DNA from: Metellina segmentata
Lineage: Eukaryota > Arthropoda > Arachnida > Araneae > Tetragnathidae
NCBI GenBank assembly: GCA_947359465.1
Contig: OX375874.1
Coordinates: forward strand, 99,141,441-99,205,440
Direction: 5' to 3'
Length of the DNA: 64,000 nt
Part shown: positions 10,534 to 20,995 of the stretch, piece by piece
Position numbering within the stretch: position 1 is the first letter of the stretch
Layout of the letters: every line of letters starts with the position of its first letter
Program-made: the position numbers and the translations under genes
Notes under the pieces: generated by a model
Databases searched by the model: none
Told to the model about the DNA's origin: nothing
What the model saw: the letters and a program-made list of their open reading frames with translations, nothing else

Positions 10534-10739
10534 ATAATTACCTAACTTGAGCGATAGAGGCTGAGTGGCATATACGACTGACGCTTTCCTTTCATAGCAT
10601 CGTGTGGCGTACATTACCAGAGCAACTAACTGCCTGAAAGTGTTCATAGTTTGATAAAGTATGGTACCGAACAAAAGGAGGGATCCTCTAGAAGGTCAGT
10701 CGCTGACAGCCCTTAAATGGTGATCGATGCCAGCGGTCA
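10534..10739 (-). repeat. dispersed repeat R2, copy 2 (inverted)
   Basis: This is the inverted partner of 8392-8620, lying just outside the Tigger element. A minus-strand frame of 70 codons crosses it but resembles nothing known to me. Confidence 0.75.
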
Positions 10740-10741
10740 TT

Positions 10742-12027
10742 TGAAAGGGGATTAACATTCACTGTTAACAGATCTATACCATGCCGCTGGTGTAAACGAA
10801 ATTGGAGTGGTAAGAACTGTCTACCTGCAGCAGCGTAAAGGTTAAAGTATATATAATACCGTCTCCTGTGTCGATGTAACCTCGCTCCACACTTCTTACT
10901 CCATACAAATGTGCCTCGAATGTCAGAGAAGCTGCTAATCAAGTCGACCTCTCTGCGGATGCACAGTGGGCGGAAATTACCACCCTTGTATAAATCTACC
11001 CCGCGAAATACTTATTCCGCCTCATTTTGAAAGATTTCGCATTAATGGTGAAATATTCTCTGCGTTTGGCTTCCGAAAGGACGAAAAATCGGGCAGTTAA
11101 TAAACATATTAATGAACCCAAGTTTGGGTTGTGAAGGGCCATTAATTTTTAAGCCCCATAAAATTTTTGTTCCCTGTCACTTCCTTTTCCACCACTGTTT
11201 TTTATGCACGGGAAGATGTCGGTAATAAAAACGCTAAGTAATCCGCCGAACGGGACTCGAGCAGGCGACGACGGCGATACGTTTAAATTACGTTTCCAGC
11301 TGTGTCCTCAGCGGGACGGAAGTTTCGATGCTTAAGTGATATGAATTGCATTGCGGGATTGTAATTCAGGCCGGCGACGTGCAAATTAGCGGGGAGAATA
11401 TTAAAATGGTGGAATTGTGAGGTGGGGGAAGGCGATAACCTCAAATTTTTATTGAAAGATTAGCCGCGGAGATTCTGGTTGCTGCGGGACCTTACATCAC
11501 GTTTAAGTGCGCGCTTTTCGAAGGATATGGGATAAAATGCCAGCGAAGGTCGTGTAGCTTTAATTTAAAATCTACTTTAGTCGAAGAACTTCGAAGTTTT
11601 TTCTTCGACATGGCGTTTACAACTTCTTAGAAGTTGTAAATACAATTAATGTTTCTAAAAAGTACACAAAGCTTATAAGTATTTCTTAAAAGTGCACGCG
11701 TATAATAAATATTCCCTATTTTTTTTTTGCATGAACTGGATATTAACCCTCCAAGTGGTTCTAAGAGATATCTCATCCAAAATCTGGTCATTTTGGGTAT
11801 GGGCGAGATGAAAAGAAGAGATAAATCTGCCTTCAAGTACTCGCGATCCCCGTAGAAAAAACAAATAGCCCTTGCCCAGAAGCGAAGAGAAACAACCCTG
11901 ACGCTTAAAAATTCTATGTTAATGAGATGAAATTTATGAAATGTACGAATGTAGATGGGATGTATGTTGTCTGATCACAGAAAAAATGAGCACTGTTATG
12001 CAAATTGGATTTGTTTTTATGCCCAAA
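10742..12027. other. unassigned block, GC-richer at about 10950-11560
   Basis: The sequence from roughly 10950 to 11560 is visibly less AT-rich than its surroundings (for example GGCCGGCGACGTGC near 11370). It lacks TIRs, repeats and reading frames of note. It could be conserved non-coding host sequence or an old unique segment. The remainder is ordinary AT-rich DNA. Confidence 0.4.
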
Positions 12028-12475
12028 GTATCCAGTATTTAAAAATTTTTCTATTGATGTTATGTAAGAAAAATTTCCTTTTTTTCATGCCAATGAATAA
12101 AAATTGTTATGGTATCGTTGACGTATGAGGTGTGAGTTGTTTCATTCCATTAAACTTTAAACAACCCAAGATTTTAAAATGGTAATGTCTTAATATTTGA
12201 CATCTTGTTTTGGATATGTTTTAATTCGACTTTCTCTGTGTATAGTATCTGTGTATCCAGTATTTTTTTAAAATTCTATTGATGTTATGCAATAAAATTT
12301 CCCTTTTATTTGCCAATGAATGAAAATTATTGGAGAGTTGTCTTATGAGACAGCATAAGTTGTTTAATTTCATATTTAACATTTAACAACCCGAGATTTT
12401 ATAATGGTAATGTCTTTATTTGACATCGTGTTTTAGGTATGTTTAAATACCACTTTCTCTGTGTGTTGGGGCTTG
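12028..12475. repeat. two-copy tandem duplication, 225-bp period
   Basis: Copy 1 runs 12028-12252 and copy 2 12253-about 12475, each starting GTATCCAGTATTT. Shared landmarks are TTCTATTGATGTTATG, TTAACAACCC-like blocks, GGTAATGTCTT, TTTGACATC and ACTTTCTCTGTGTG. Divergence of perhaps 15% suggests an old duplication. Confidence 0.85.
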
Positions 12476-12674
12476 TAATGGAAATGTAGACGGTAACAGT
12501 GTTTCTGCGGTGGAACATGTTTCCTGTAAATATTTAAGTCCCTTGAATTGTTGATTAAACACCAAACGCAGTTTAAATGCCAATAAACTCAATTTTAGGA
12601 CAATCCATGGAACTTAGCGGAGGTTAATTCTTCACATTCCATCTGATTCGCTGATGCTGAAACTCTCATATTTA

Positions 12675-12852
12675 TCATCCTGGCGTGGAGAGGAAGTTTG
12701 GAAAGTGGGTTGTCAGCCCAGGTGCTGACCTCGTCGTCTGACCGTGATTGAAAGCTACGAGATGTTGTCTTCAGACCTTTCCCTACGTGACTGATCTCGG
12801 ATCGTCTAAAATAGCCCGCTGTGTTGCCTCAGTGTGACGTTAATTCAACTAA
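12675..12852 (+). mobile_element. tRNA-derived SINE, 3' part
   Basis: It carries the SINE body (CCCAGGTGCTGACCTCGTCG, then TGACCGTGATTGAAA) and the typical 3' end (ATAGCCCGCTGTGTTGCC, then GTGACGTTAATTC), followed by AACTAACT-like tail repeats. The tRNA-like head is missing, consistent with 5' truncation. Confidence 0.75.
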
Positions 12853-13757
12853 CTCATTCATATTTAAAATCTTTGCTACATAACTAACTTATTTTCATAC
12901 GTACATTTCTAGACTACGCGTTGGCATCCCTACATGTCAAAATTGAGAATAATAAATTATTTTCGGTTCACTCAATTTATGTTGTTATTTTTCTACTGTA
13001 GAAAAGTGATTATTCTGACCTATTCAATCAATGTGAAAGCAATTCAACCCAAGCAACGCCGGGATATTATGCTAATAATTTTACATAATAATGTCTTTTA
13101 TCAAAACACGCATAATCAAAAACAAAAAACTGCACGTGTAAAGTAATATATAATATTAAAGTAAATACTGCATAAATAACAAGTTTGTTACTATGTGTGA
13201 AACTATATTCCAGTTATTATATTCTATATACATAGTTAAAATAATATAGTATAATAGTAATTTAAATATATTGTATAAATAAGAAATTCATTACTTATTA
13301 AACTATTCGATAGTTCCCGAATTAATTGCTTCGATAGTACTTAAAATTACTGTCAATGCATATTTTTTTCTAGGTATAGTAATTGCTGCCATACTCTTTA
13401 TATTCAAGATCATTAAAACATTTGCAATAGTTGCTTGCAATATGCAATATGAAAAACCTGGAAATGTTAGTTTTCCCTTTTCCGAAATTTCAAAATGCGA
13501 ATATTTTATAGAAAATCATAATTAAATTTAGACATAAAAAATGATCTGAACGAAAAGGCGGTGCATACTGTAAAAAACTGTAGATTATAATTACTGGTAA
13601 GATAAAATCATGTTATTACTATTTCAAAAAACTAAGTAATATGCTACCTCTCAATTGTTACAGATTCTTAAAACAACTTCAATTACACATTCTTCAGAAA
13701 TGCATAATAAATATATTTCCGAAACAGAGCTAAGTAAACTTTTAAGGTATTGGTATA
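12853..13757. other. unassigned AT-rich sequence
   Basis: No supported gene. The short frame at 12934-13146 has no recognisable motif. Confidence 0.5.
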
Positions 13758-13759
13758 AT

Positions 13760-13761
<2 letters not shown>

Positions 13762-13815
<54 letters not shown>
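13762..13815. repeat. TA microsatellite
   Basis: About 27 perfect TA repeats. It is followed at 13816-13840 by CAACACAACGGGCTATTGGT, a short inverted piece of the SINE 3' end. Confidence 0.95.
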
Positions 13816-13817
<2 letters not shown>

Positions 13818-13857
13818 ACACAACGGGCTATTGGTGACAAAATTTTACGGAAAGTAA

Positions 13858-14790
13858 TCAGTATCGATAAAATCAATTACAAATGCTTTTTTGTATGCGA
13901 GTTGAAAAGTTCATGAGTTTAAATAGTAGTGTAAAATGTACTGTGAATATGGAATAATACAATCTTGTTAGGGCCATTTATAAAATACGAGGGTGTAATC
14001 TATATCTACACACATACATAATCTAGTATTAATACATGTTATTTAACTTTCAATTATTATGAACTTTATAAAAAATTTGCGCAATCTAGCGAATCTAAAT
14101 CAGTATCGATAAAATCAATAACAAATGCTTTTTTTCGATGCAATCGATCCAAGTAATTAGTAACGATAAAATCAATTACAATATCCATAAAATCAATAGA
14201 GTATCGATAAATTAATAACAAATTCTTTTTTCAATGCGATCGATCAAAGTAATCAGTTTCGATAAAATCAATTACAAATGCTATTTTGTATGTGAGTTGA
14301 AAAGTTTTTAGCCACGGCGGTGAGGTTGCGTAACTTAGAGTGTAGGGAATTGAGAAGCTTTAAATAATTAAGTTGACTGAAACAATTAAACTTAACATTT
14401 ATTCCAATTAACAAATTAAATACATTAACTAAAGTATAATCTATCAGCGCGCTAACAAAGGTGGTTACGAAATTACGAAACTGAAATCTCAAGAACAGTT
14501 TGAGGTATTTAAAGTGTGAACACATTACGCAGCATGCGCATTTCAGTCTCTTGAAGTGAAAGTAGTCTCCAATTTGTATAACACCACAAGTTCATGAGTT
14601 TAAATAGTGCTGTAAAATGTACTGTTAATATGAATAATACAAACTTGTTAGGGTCATGTGTAAAATACGAGGGTGTAATCCATATTTACACGCACGTATA
14701 TTACCTAGTATTAATATGTATATTATCCTGTTATTTAGCTTTAAAATTCTTATGAACTTTATAAAAAAAATTGCACAATCTAGAGAAACT
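13858..14790. repeat. diverged tandem duplication with TATCGATAAAATCAATTAC motifs
   Basis: A roughly 240-bp unit at 13858-14095 is repeated at 14258-14790. Both contain CGATAAAATCAATTACAAATG, GAGTTGAAAAGTT, ATGAGTTTAAATAGT, CTTGTTAGGG and AAAATACGAGGGTGTAATC. Between them are extra copies of the ATCGATAAAATCAATTAC motif at about 14103, 14164, 14185 and 14204. The second unit is enlarged by a 281-bp insert. Confidence 0.85.
14307..14587. mobile_element. 281-bp insertion in the duplicated unit
   Basis: It is present only in the second copy of the local duplication, so the first copy is an empty-site reference. AAGTT flanks it on both sides (14302-14306 and 14588-14592), a plausible 5-bp target duplication. 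It has no obvious inverted ends or poly-A. Its superfamily is unknown. Confidence 0.65.
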
Positions 14791-14954
14791 TAATTGAACT
14801 ACATATGAACTATACTGCTGTTTGTAAAAAATGCAACACTATGAAGGAGTTATCAGAATTAAATGAAATTTAATACACAAACGGCTTGTATTAGTACAAA
14901 TAAATTAATACATTTTCAAAGAAAAAACAAAAAAACAATAATAAGTGTCCAAAA

Positions 14955-15950
14955 TCAATACTTGGTGTAGCCACCACGCGCTGCAATACTTGCTGCTATG
15001 CGACATGGCATGGAGTGAAACAGATGTTGAATGTCTGCTTGTGGAAGAGAATTCCATATTGTTTGTATACGCACCCTAAGACCGTCTTTTGAATCTGTAG
15101 AGTGCAGATTACGAGCGAGACGCCGACCAACCAAATCCCACACGTGCTGCTCAATAGGCGACATATCCGTCGAATAAGCAGGCCAAGGAAGAAGTTGTAT
15201 GTGTTGAGCTGAAAAGAAGTCTCGAACATTCCTTGAAACATGTGGGCGTGCATTATCCTGTTGAAAGAAAGTTCCAGGGATGCCTTACCGGAAGGGAATT
15301 ACTTCGGACTCTAGCACTTCACGGACGTACCTGTTGCTATTCAGATTACCATCAATTCGTAGCAGCTGCGATCGTCCATGATACGAAATCTCACCCAGAC
15401 CATAACTCCGGGTGTTCGGTCACTATGGCGTTCGATAACGCACTCTGGAAGGCAGCGTTCACCGGCGTAGCGTCTAACACGAATGCGGCCATCATGGTTC
15501 CACAAATTAAAGCGGGATTCGTCAGAAAAGACAACTTGTTGCCAATCAGCCCGCCAGGCTCTGTGCTCATGAGCCCATTGCAGACGCAGCCGTCTATGGT
15601 TTGGCGTGAGGGGGATACTGTATAAAGGAATCCTTGCACGCAGTCCACGCTGCAGCAGACGTCGGCGAATTGACAAAGCTGCCATTAGTACATCTGTAGC
15701 AGTAGATCAAAGTGTTGCCAACTGCCCGGAGGAAGCTGTACGGTCATTCATCACCATGTGGACCAGGTGTTTATCATCGCGCGCTGACGTCCCATTCCGT
15801 CGTTCACACCCAGTTTTTCGAGTTGTCCGGTGCTCGTCGGTCCACTGCTTCCAAACTCGCATCACTGAGGACCTGTTCCGCTGCACATGAGCTGCTATTG
15901 CGCGATAGGAAAATCCTCGTTCAAGACGGCCGATGATTCTCCCCCGTTAA
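14955..15950 (-). pseudogene. Tc1-like transposase pseudogene (element D)
   Basis: From about 15950 downward the frame gives an N-terminal HTH (LSELRSFNRGRIIGRLERG, then YRAIAAHVQRNRSSVMRVW), a stop near 15705, and a clean stretch to VVFSDESRFNLW with the first Asp. GVMVWV follows and then a frameshift near 15341. The next segments are FFQQDNARPH with the second Asp, and MSPIEQHVWDLVGRR with the Glu. Exactly 34 residues separate Asp and Glu, so it is classical DD34E. The C-terminus ends ARGGYTKY with a stop at 14955. Full-length layout is kept, but stops and a frameshift make it inactive. Confidence 0.87.
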
Positions 15951-16008
15951 AACTCCGTAAGTTGTTGAAACTTCAACCTATTTCACTGTGTTGACATTAA
16001 ACGTTCGT

Positions 16009-16207
16009 AATCAATACCTCTGGGGGTACTTGATCAGAGGGTTATCGGCCTTTGATTGGGATCTAAATTACGATATGTGTGAGCGAATGGATGTGTGAAA
16101 GGGACTTTCCTGTAAAACGGATGTGTCATGTAAGAAGAAGTCCAACCCTCCGGGGCAATTACACCCCCAATAGGGCCATATATGGCCCACACGACATCAA
16201 CAACAAC
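16009..16207 (+). mobile_element. 5'-truncated non-LTR retroelement fragment inside Tc1 D
   Basis: A 199-bp insert is flanked by an 11-bp target duplication with one mismatch: TAAACGTTCGT at 15998-16008 and TAAACGCTCGT at 16208-16218. Its end reads CCCTCCGGGGCAATTACACC and later ACATCAACAACAAC, a CAA-repeat tail. The LINE at 22824-26885 also ends in CCCCTCCGG and CAACAACAAC, so it may be a related LINE 3' end or a SINE using that LINE. Confidence 0.75.
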
Positions 16208-16436
16208 TAAACGCTCGTCCCTAAAATAAACCATGCACTATTTCCAACGTCCCACTACAGCCCTCTATTTATACGTTTTTAGCATCAGTCCAGAGGGCAC
16301 TGCTCTCACCTCGCATGCGTGGTGGCTCTAAAACATTACTACTTTACATAACATCCTATAATTGACATTTGCTGTAAATTTCATTTCATTTGGATGATTC
16401 CTTCATGGTGTTGTATTTTTTACAAACAGCAGTGTA

Positions 16437-17334
16437 TAAACGAGATGTCTCTAATCCGTAAATAAAGTTTCTGAACATTTATTTAACCAACACTCAAGGG
16501 GTTTTATAAATTCTTATAACCTTAAACAACTCCATATCAATTTCTGTAATTCATTTTACAATATCTTGGTGATTGGCTCGATCAGGTAACGTGTGGTTAG
16601 CACAATTAATCAAACCTTGATGGACTTGATATCTAGTCATTAGATTAGAACTTACAAGACCTTTATCTCATCAGAATAAAAAAAAATCGAGACATTTTGT
16701 CATTAATCGTAATCACTCAGTATATTAATAAAGTTGAAATTAACAGTAGGAAAAAAGTTCCCAATAATATGTCACGTTTGTCCTTTACCCGAGGCTGAAT
16801 CTTTACACGCTTATAATAGAGGAACACTTCGATTTTTTCTTCAAATCATTAATTATCCCAGAACGAATATCACCCGAAGTCCACCAAATAAAGTCCGCAA
16901 CTTAATAAACGAAGTACACAATTGACGGCAGTGTTTATCGATATCGGATATGTTTGTTACGTGAGATATTGCATCCAGCTTTCCAAACAATACATCAATC
17001 TACAGATAAGCCGGCTATTGGCAGGTTGAGATGATTCTCACCCCAAATCAATAACACACCATTTTCGCATTAACAAGGAAGAATGGTTTGGGTAAACTGA
17101 AGCAGAAAGATCCATTACATTAACGTAGCCATGCCCAGTTTGACGCTGCACAGTTCATCCACATCTCATCAGGCATGCCTTCGGCTCTACAATTATTCAT
17201 CTCACAATGGTGTTAGCGGAAGGGTATTGGAGGGCCGGAGTTGATTGCAGGACCTGGAGCATTTTAATTGCAGGACAGCTTGTTAATGAGGTGAGAACTT
17301 ATTTCCGCCGTTGCGTGTATGATGGAACGGGTGT
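16437..17334. other. unassigned sequence
   Basis: No gene is supported. The stretch contains the small degenerate palindromic minisatellite cluster listed separately. Confidence 0.5.
16560..16690. repeat. palindromic minisatellite, cluster 2 (degenerate)
   Basis: Decayed units carry TTGATGGACTTGATATCTAG followed by TCATTAGA, and a ACCTTTATCTCATCAGA-like block. They are recognisable as the unit of clusters 1 and 3 but the palindrome is largely lost. Confidence 0.5.
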
Positions 17335-18590
17335 AGATACAAGGTTTCAGACCAAGGTAAACTCTGGTCGCGTCAGGTCCAAAATTGCTCCGGTGACTTG
17401 ATTCGTACTGATATTGACCCTCCAAGTGGTATCGGCGATATATCTCGTCCATTTAGATATGTATTATATTGCTAATGACGATATATTTCGTCTCCAAAGT
17501 ACAGTCTATTTTTTGATGATGACGAGCTAGTTTTTGAGTGCATCCAGTGACTACATTTTCAACGACATTTCGTTCATCAAGATCTTGTCACTTTTGCTCA
17601 GGATGGGAAACCTCGACGAGACAACCAACAGAAGGTTTACCTCTTACCATCTCTGTTGAAAACGTCAGAAAGGTTTCTGACTAAGACCAACTCAGCTGTC
17701 TTTAGGTCTAAAAAATTAATCGGTGACTTGATTCGTAGTGAAATTAACCTTCCAAGTGGCATCTGTGAGATATATCGTCCATCTAGATATGGATTATATT
17801 GCTTGTGACTATATATTTCGTCACTAAGGTGCAGTCGATTGTTCGATGATGACGAGCTAGTTTTTGAGTACATCAAGGGGGTACACTTTCTTCTAATAAC
17901 GAGATATCTCGTCAAGATCTGATCATGTTTACTCAGAATAGGATAACTCGGCGAGACAGCCAACGTAATGTTTAAGTCTCATCACCTGTGTTAAGAACGT
18001 TTGAAAGGTTTCACATCAAGACAAACTCAGCTTGTGTTAGGTCCTAAATTGCGCAGTGACTTGATTCGTAGTGAAATTTACCCTCCAAGTGGATTCGGCT
18101 AGATATCTAGTCCATCTAGGTATGACTTATTTGGCTAATGACGAGATATTTAGTCACCAAGAAATAGCCGACATCAAGGGAACATTTTCACTGACGAAAT
18201 ATCTCGTCCATCAAGATCTGATAATTTTTCTCAGGATGGGATGCCTCGGCGAGACAACCAATAAAAGGTGTAAGTCTCATCACCTGTGTTAAAAAAGTTA
18301 GAAAGGTTTCACACCAAGACCAACTCAGCTCGTGTTAGGTCCTTAATTGCTCAGTGACTTGATTTGTGGGGAAATTAACTCTCGATGTGGTTTCAGCGAG
18401 ATATTTTGGTGATCAAGGTAGCACCTATTATGATAGCGACGAGATTATCCATATGTTGTCAGATTTTTGATGATGACGAGCTAGTTTTTGACAACATAAA
18501 GGGTCACACACATTTTTCTTCTAATGACAGGATATCTGGTCTATCAAGATCTTGCCATGTTCGCTCATGACGGGATACCCCAGTGCCATG
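17335..18590. repeat. palindromic minisatellite, cluster 3: higher-order array
   Basis: Four long units start near 17341, 17670, 18008 and 18301. The anchor GTGACTTGATTCGTA-like sequence lies at 17393, 17723, 18056 and 18354, giving periods of 330, 333 and 298 bp. Each unit contains AGGTTTCANACCAAGAC, the GTGACTTGATTCG anchor, and several degenerate GACGAGATATCTCGTC palindromes about 55-60 bp apart (near 17440, 17480, 17790, 17900, 18110, 18140 and 18195). This is a two-level tandem repeat. Confidence 0.88.
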
Positions 18591-18752
18591 TTGGTATGTT
18601 TTTAGATTGGGGTACCAGCTCATGTGTGATTTCGTCATCTAATCGTGGTTCAAAATTACGTGATGTCATCCTTGGATCTTTCCCTTCGGGCGTTGATCCT
18701 TGACTGTTGTCAATCGAGCGTTGTGTAGCTCCAGTCGGACGTTAATTAAATA
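18591..18752 (+). mobile_element. tRNA-derived SINE, 3' part
   Basis: It directly follows the higher-order array. It contains TTGGGGTACCAGCTCATGTG, GGTTCAAAATTACGTGATGT and the 3' end block TCCAGTCGGACGTTAATTAA. The 5' head is absent. Confidence 0.78.
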
Positions 18753-19181
18753 GGAATATCGGTGAAAAAACTACCAGAAGACTCAAGTCACATCACTTGT
18801 GATAGAAACGATGCAGTTAGATATATATTACGTAGTGATGAGAGTATTTACCTGCCAAGCAAAATTAAAGTGTGTTTTCTGAGGTGGAACGTGGTTCCCA
18901 TATAAATTCCAAACTTTAGGTCAGTTGACGTGCTTTTCGAATGCTATTTCAGCACTTCACTAATGAAAATTCCAAATAATGAATTCCGAATTTATATCTG
19001 ATTGTTTATTAGTCAATTATATTAAATGTCCATCGTCACCAAAATGGCTCTTACATTTTAAGATAACCCAGATGTGGAGCTAGCGTGCGCATTTGGCTAG
19101 AGGAAATAAAGTCTTCTATTTCCTCCTGCTTTATTTTTTTGAAAATCCCTCTCAAATGTGAAATCTATTCTTCTACTGATA
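18753..19181. other. unassigned AT-rich sequence
   Basis: No supported feature. It ends at the TA target site (19180-19181) of the DD41D element. Confidence 0.5.
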
Positions 19182-20688
19182 TACAGGGTGGTCCCGAATT
19201 CATGGTACAAACTTTAATGGTAGGTACAGGACATTGTAACAATGATTTATTGTATAGGAATGTATAGTCGCAAGTGACGCGGTGAGGCGTAAACAGGGGA
19301 AATAAAAGGAAAGAGAAATGGAGTGATCGGTTGGTATCATTGCCGGTAGAGGGCAGTAGATGTCTAGCCGCTGTTGAACATGATGCATCGCAGTAGGGAA
19401 AAGCGCCATTCACAATTGTGCTGCCGTAGACGATGGGTGACTTTACGTATGCAGAAAAAGCAGACATGCATTACATGTACGGCCGTGCAAATGGTAACGG
19501 CAGAGCTGCGTTACGAATGTATCGCGTGGAGTATCCTGATCGACGAATGCCGGATCATAGAATTTTTCAACGGTTACATCGTCAACTTTGTGAAACAGGT
19601 GCGTTCGACGTCAACAGACATGGCGCTGGTCGAGTAAGAGCTGTACGCACTCCAAGGCTGGAAGAAAGCATCTTGAACATTGTGGCTGATAGACCCGAGT
19701 CAAGCACAAGAACTGTTGCGCGTGACGTAGGTGTGAGTCATCAGGCTGTATGCAGAGTGTTAAACGAAAATCGCTTACACCCCTTCCATTTTCAGAAAGT
19801 ACAAGCATTGAATCCGGCAGATTATCCTCGCCGCGTGAACTTCTGCCTGTGGGTGATGCAGCAATGTGCGTTGCAGCCGGATTTCGTAGATTATGTGCTA
19901 TTTACAGATGAAGCGACATTTTCACGCGAGGGTGTCTTTAATGCGCACAATTCCCATGTGTGGGCAACCGATAATCCACATGCAACGCGTCGACATGCGT
20001 TTCAACAACGTTTCAGTATTAATGTGTGGGCTGGTATTGTGAACGACTTTTTGATTGGCCCATACTTACTACCCACGCGGCTCACTGGAGGAAGCTATCT
20101 TATTTTTCTGAAAGAAGTGTTACCACAACTGCTGCATGATGTTCCGATCGCCATTCGTAACCGCATGTGGTTTCAGCACGATGGGGCGCCAGCACACTTC
20201 AGCATTGATGTACGGAATTACCTGAATGCCACGTTTGGTACTCGATGGATTGGGCGTGGTGGACCAGTCCCTTGGCCACCCCGATCTCCCGATTTATCGA
20301 GCCTCGATTACTTTTTATGGGGACATCTAAAGCATCTTGTTTATGAGACTCCAGTTGACTCAGATGAGGATCTCGTCGCTCGCTTATCTGTAGCTGCTGC
20401 AGGTGTGCGTGAAATACCAGGCATCTTTGAACGTGTACGCCAATCGCTCCACCGACGCTGTCAAGCATGTATCGATACTGGTGGACGCAATTTTGAACAA
20501 TTACTGTAAACATGACACTTGTCAACAACGCTTTCAATAAAATCTTTGTTTTTCCTTTCGGCCGTTATTTCCCCTGTTTTCGCCTCACCGCGTCACTTGC
20601 GACTATACATTCCTATACAATAAATCATTGTTACAATGTCCTGTACCTACCATTAAAGTTTGTACCATGAATTCGGGACCACCCTGTA
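19182..20688 (+). mobile_element. intact DD41D mariner-like element, copy 1
   Basis: It measures 1,507 bp with nearly perfect inverted termini of about 120 bp that start TACAGGGTGGTCCCGAATTC. TA flanks both ends (19180-19181 and 20689-20690). It carries one intact transposase frame. A second copy of identical length, inverted, sits at 36217-37723. Long TIRs, an intact frame and near-identity of copies all indicate recent movement. Confidence 0.95.
19433..20509 (+). CDS. mariner-like transposase, DD41D type, intact (358 aa)
   Basis: The start ATG at 19433 opens MGDFTYAEKADMHYMYGRAN, an N-terminal DUF4817-like helix-turn-helix. A second HTH (TRTVARDVGVSHQAVCRVL, residues about 92-110) binds the element ends. 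The catalytic RNase H-fold domain has Asp159 in FTDEATF, Asp250 in FQHDGAPAHF and Asp292 in SSLDYFLWG. The gap between the last two is 41 residues, so the triad is DD41D, as in the rosa-type lineage rather than DD34D mariner. The stop is at 20507-20509. There is no intron, frameshift or premature stop. The enzyme acts in the nucleus by cut-and-paste at TA. Terminal repeats lie about 250 bp upstream and 180 bp downstream. Whether it is expressed cannot be told from sequence. Confidence 0.93.
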   Translation: MGDFTYAEKADMHYMYGRANGNGRAALRMYRVEYPDRRMPDHRIFQRLHRQLCETGAFDVNRHGAGRVRAVRTPRLEESILNIVADRPESSTRTVARDVGVSHQAVCRVLNENRLHPFHFQKVQALNPADYPRRVNFCLWVMQQCALQPDFVDYVLFTDEATFSREGVFNAHNSHVWATDNPHATRRHAFQQRFSINVWAGIVNDFLIGPYLLPTRLTGGSYLIFLKEVLPQLLHDVPIAIRNRMWFQHDGAPAHFSIDVRNYLNATFGTRWIGRGGPVPWPPRSPDLSSLDYFLWGHLKHLVYETPVDSDEDLVARLSVAAAGVREIPGIFERVRQSLHRRCQACIDTGGRNFEQLL

Positions 20689-20884
20689 TATGAATAATAA
20701 CAGATAACAAAGCGACTTGTAGCGTCGGTATTAGGCATGAGAATTTGGACGAGAAAATTTATTATTGTTGTTGGTTGGTTTGAGTTTGATGGCGCAAGGT
20801 TCGTGTTTAGCAAAGATGGCCCAAACACAAGACAGAAAATCTCAATAAATAGACATATGCAACACATGGAAAGTTTCATTGACA

Positions 20885-20995
20885 GAAAAGAGAGAAGTAA
20901 GCCCAGTTAAAGCTACAGGAATTGAACCTGTGTGCCAACTGCAACACTCATTTTGTTAGCACAGTGGGCAAACTCACTATGCAACGGTTGTCCCT
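20885..20995 (-). mobile_element. tRNA-like element or SINE head
   Basis: On the minus strand a box B (GGTTCAATTCC) sits in a perfect T-arm (ACAGG / CCTGT with a 7-nt loop), and a D-arm-like AGTG/CACT pairing lies upstream. The anticodon arm does not fold convincingly, so it is not a functional tRNA gene. It is probably a tRNA-derived retroposon head from a family other than the main SINE. Confidence 0.5.

Larger units (their letters stand above)
14813..16434 (-). mobile_element. Tc1-like element D (DD34E)
   Basis: Long inverted termini are visible: CTGCTGTTTGTAAAAAATGC near the left end and the complement (TTTTTTACAAACAGCAGTG) ending at 16434. TA flanks each side (14811-14812 and 16435-16436). 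The 1.62-kb length includes a later 199-bp retroelement insertion at 16009-16207, leaving about 1.42 kb. Confidence 0.88.

Noticed and set aside
10660..10700. GGGATCCTCTAGA beside a GGTACC, reminiscent of a cloning-vector polylinker
   Set aside because: The segment aligns with the inverted copy of repeat R2 at 8392-8620, so it is natural sequence and not vector contamination.
17335..18590. CRISPR-like array
   Set aside because: Repeat units are long, degenerate and tandem without uniform spacers, and the surrounding elements are eukaryotic.
20885..20995. Possible functional tRNA gene
   Set aside because: The T-arm and box B are good, but no anticodon arm or full acceptor stem can be paired; it reads as a tRNA-derived retroposon.
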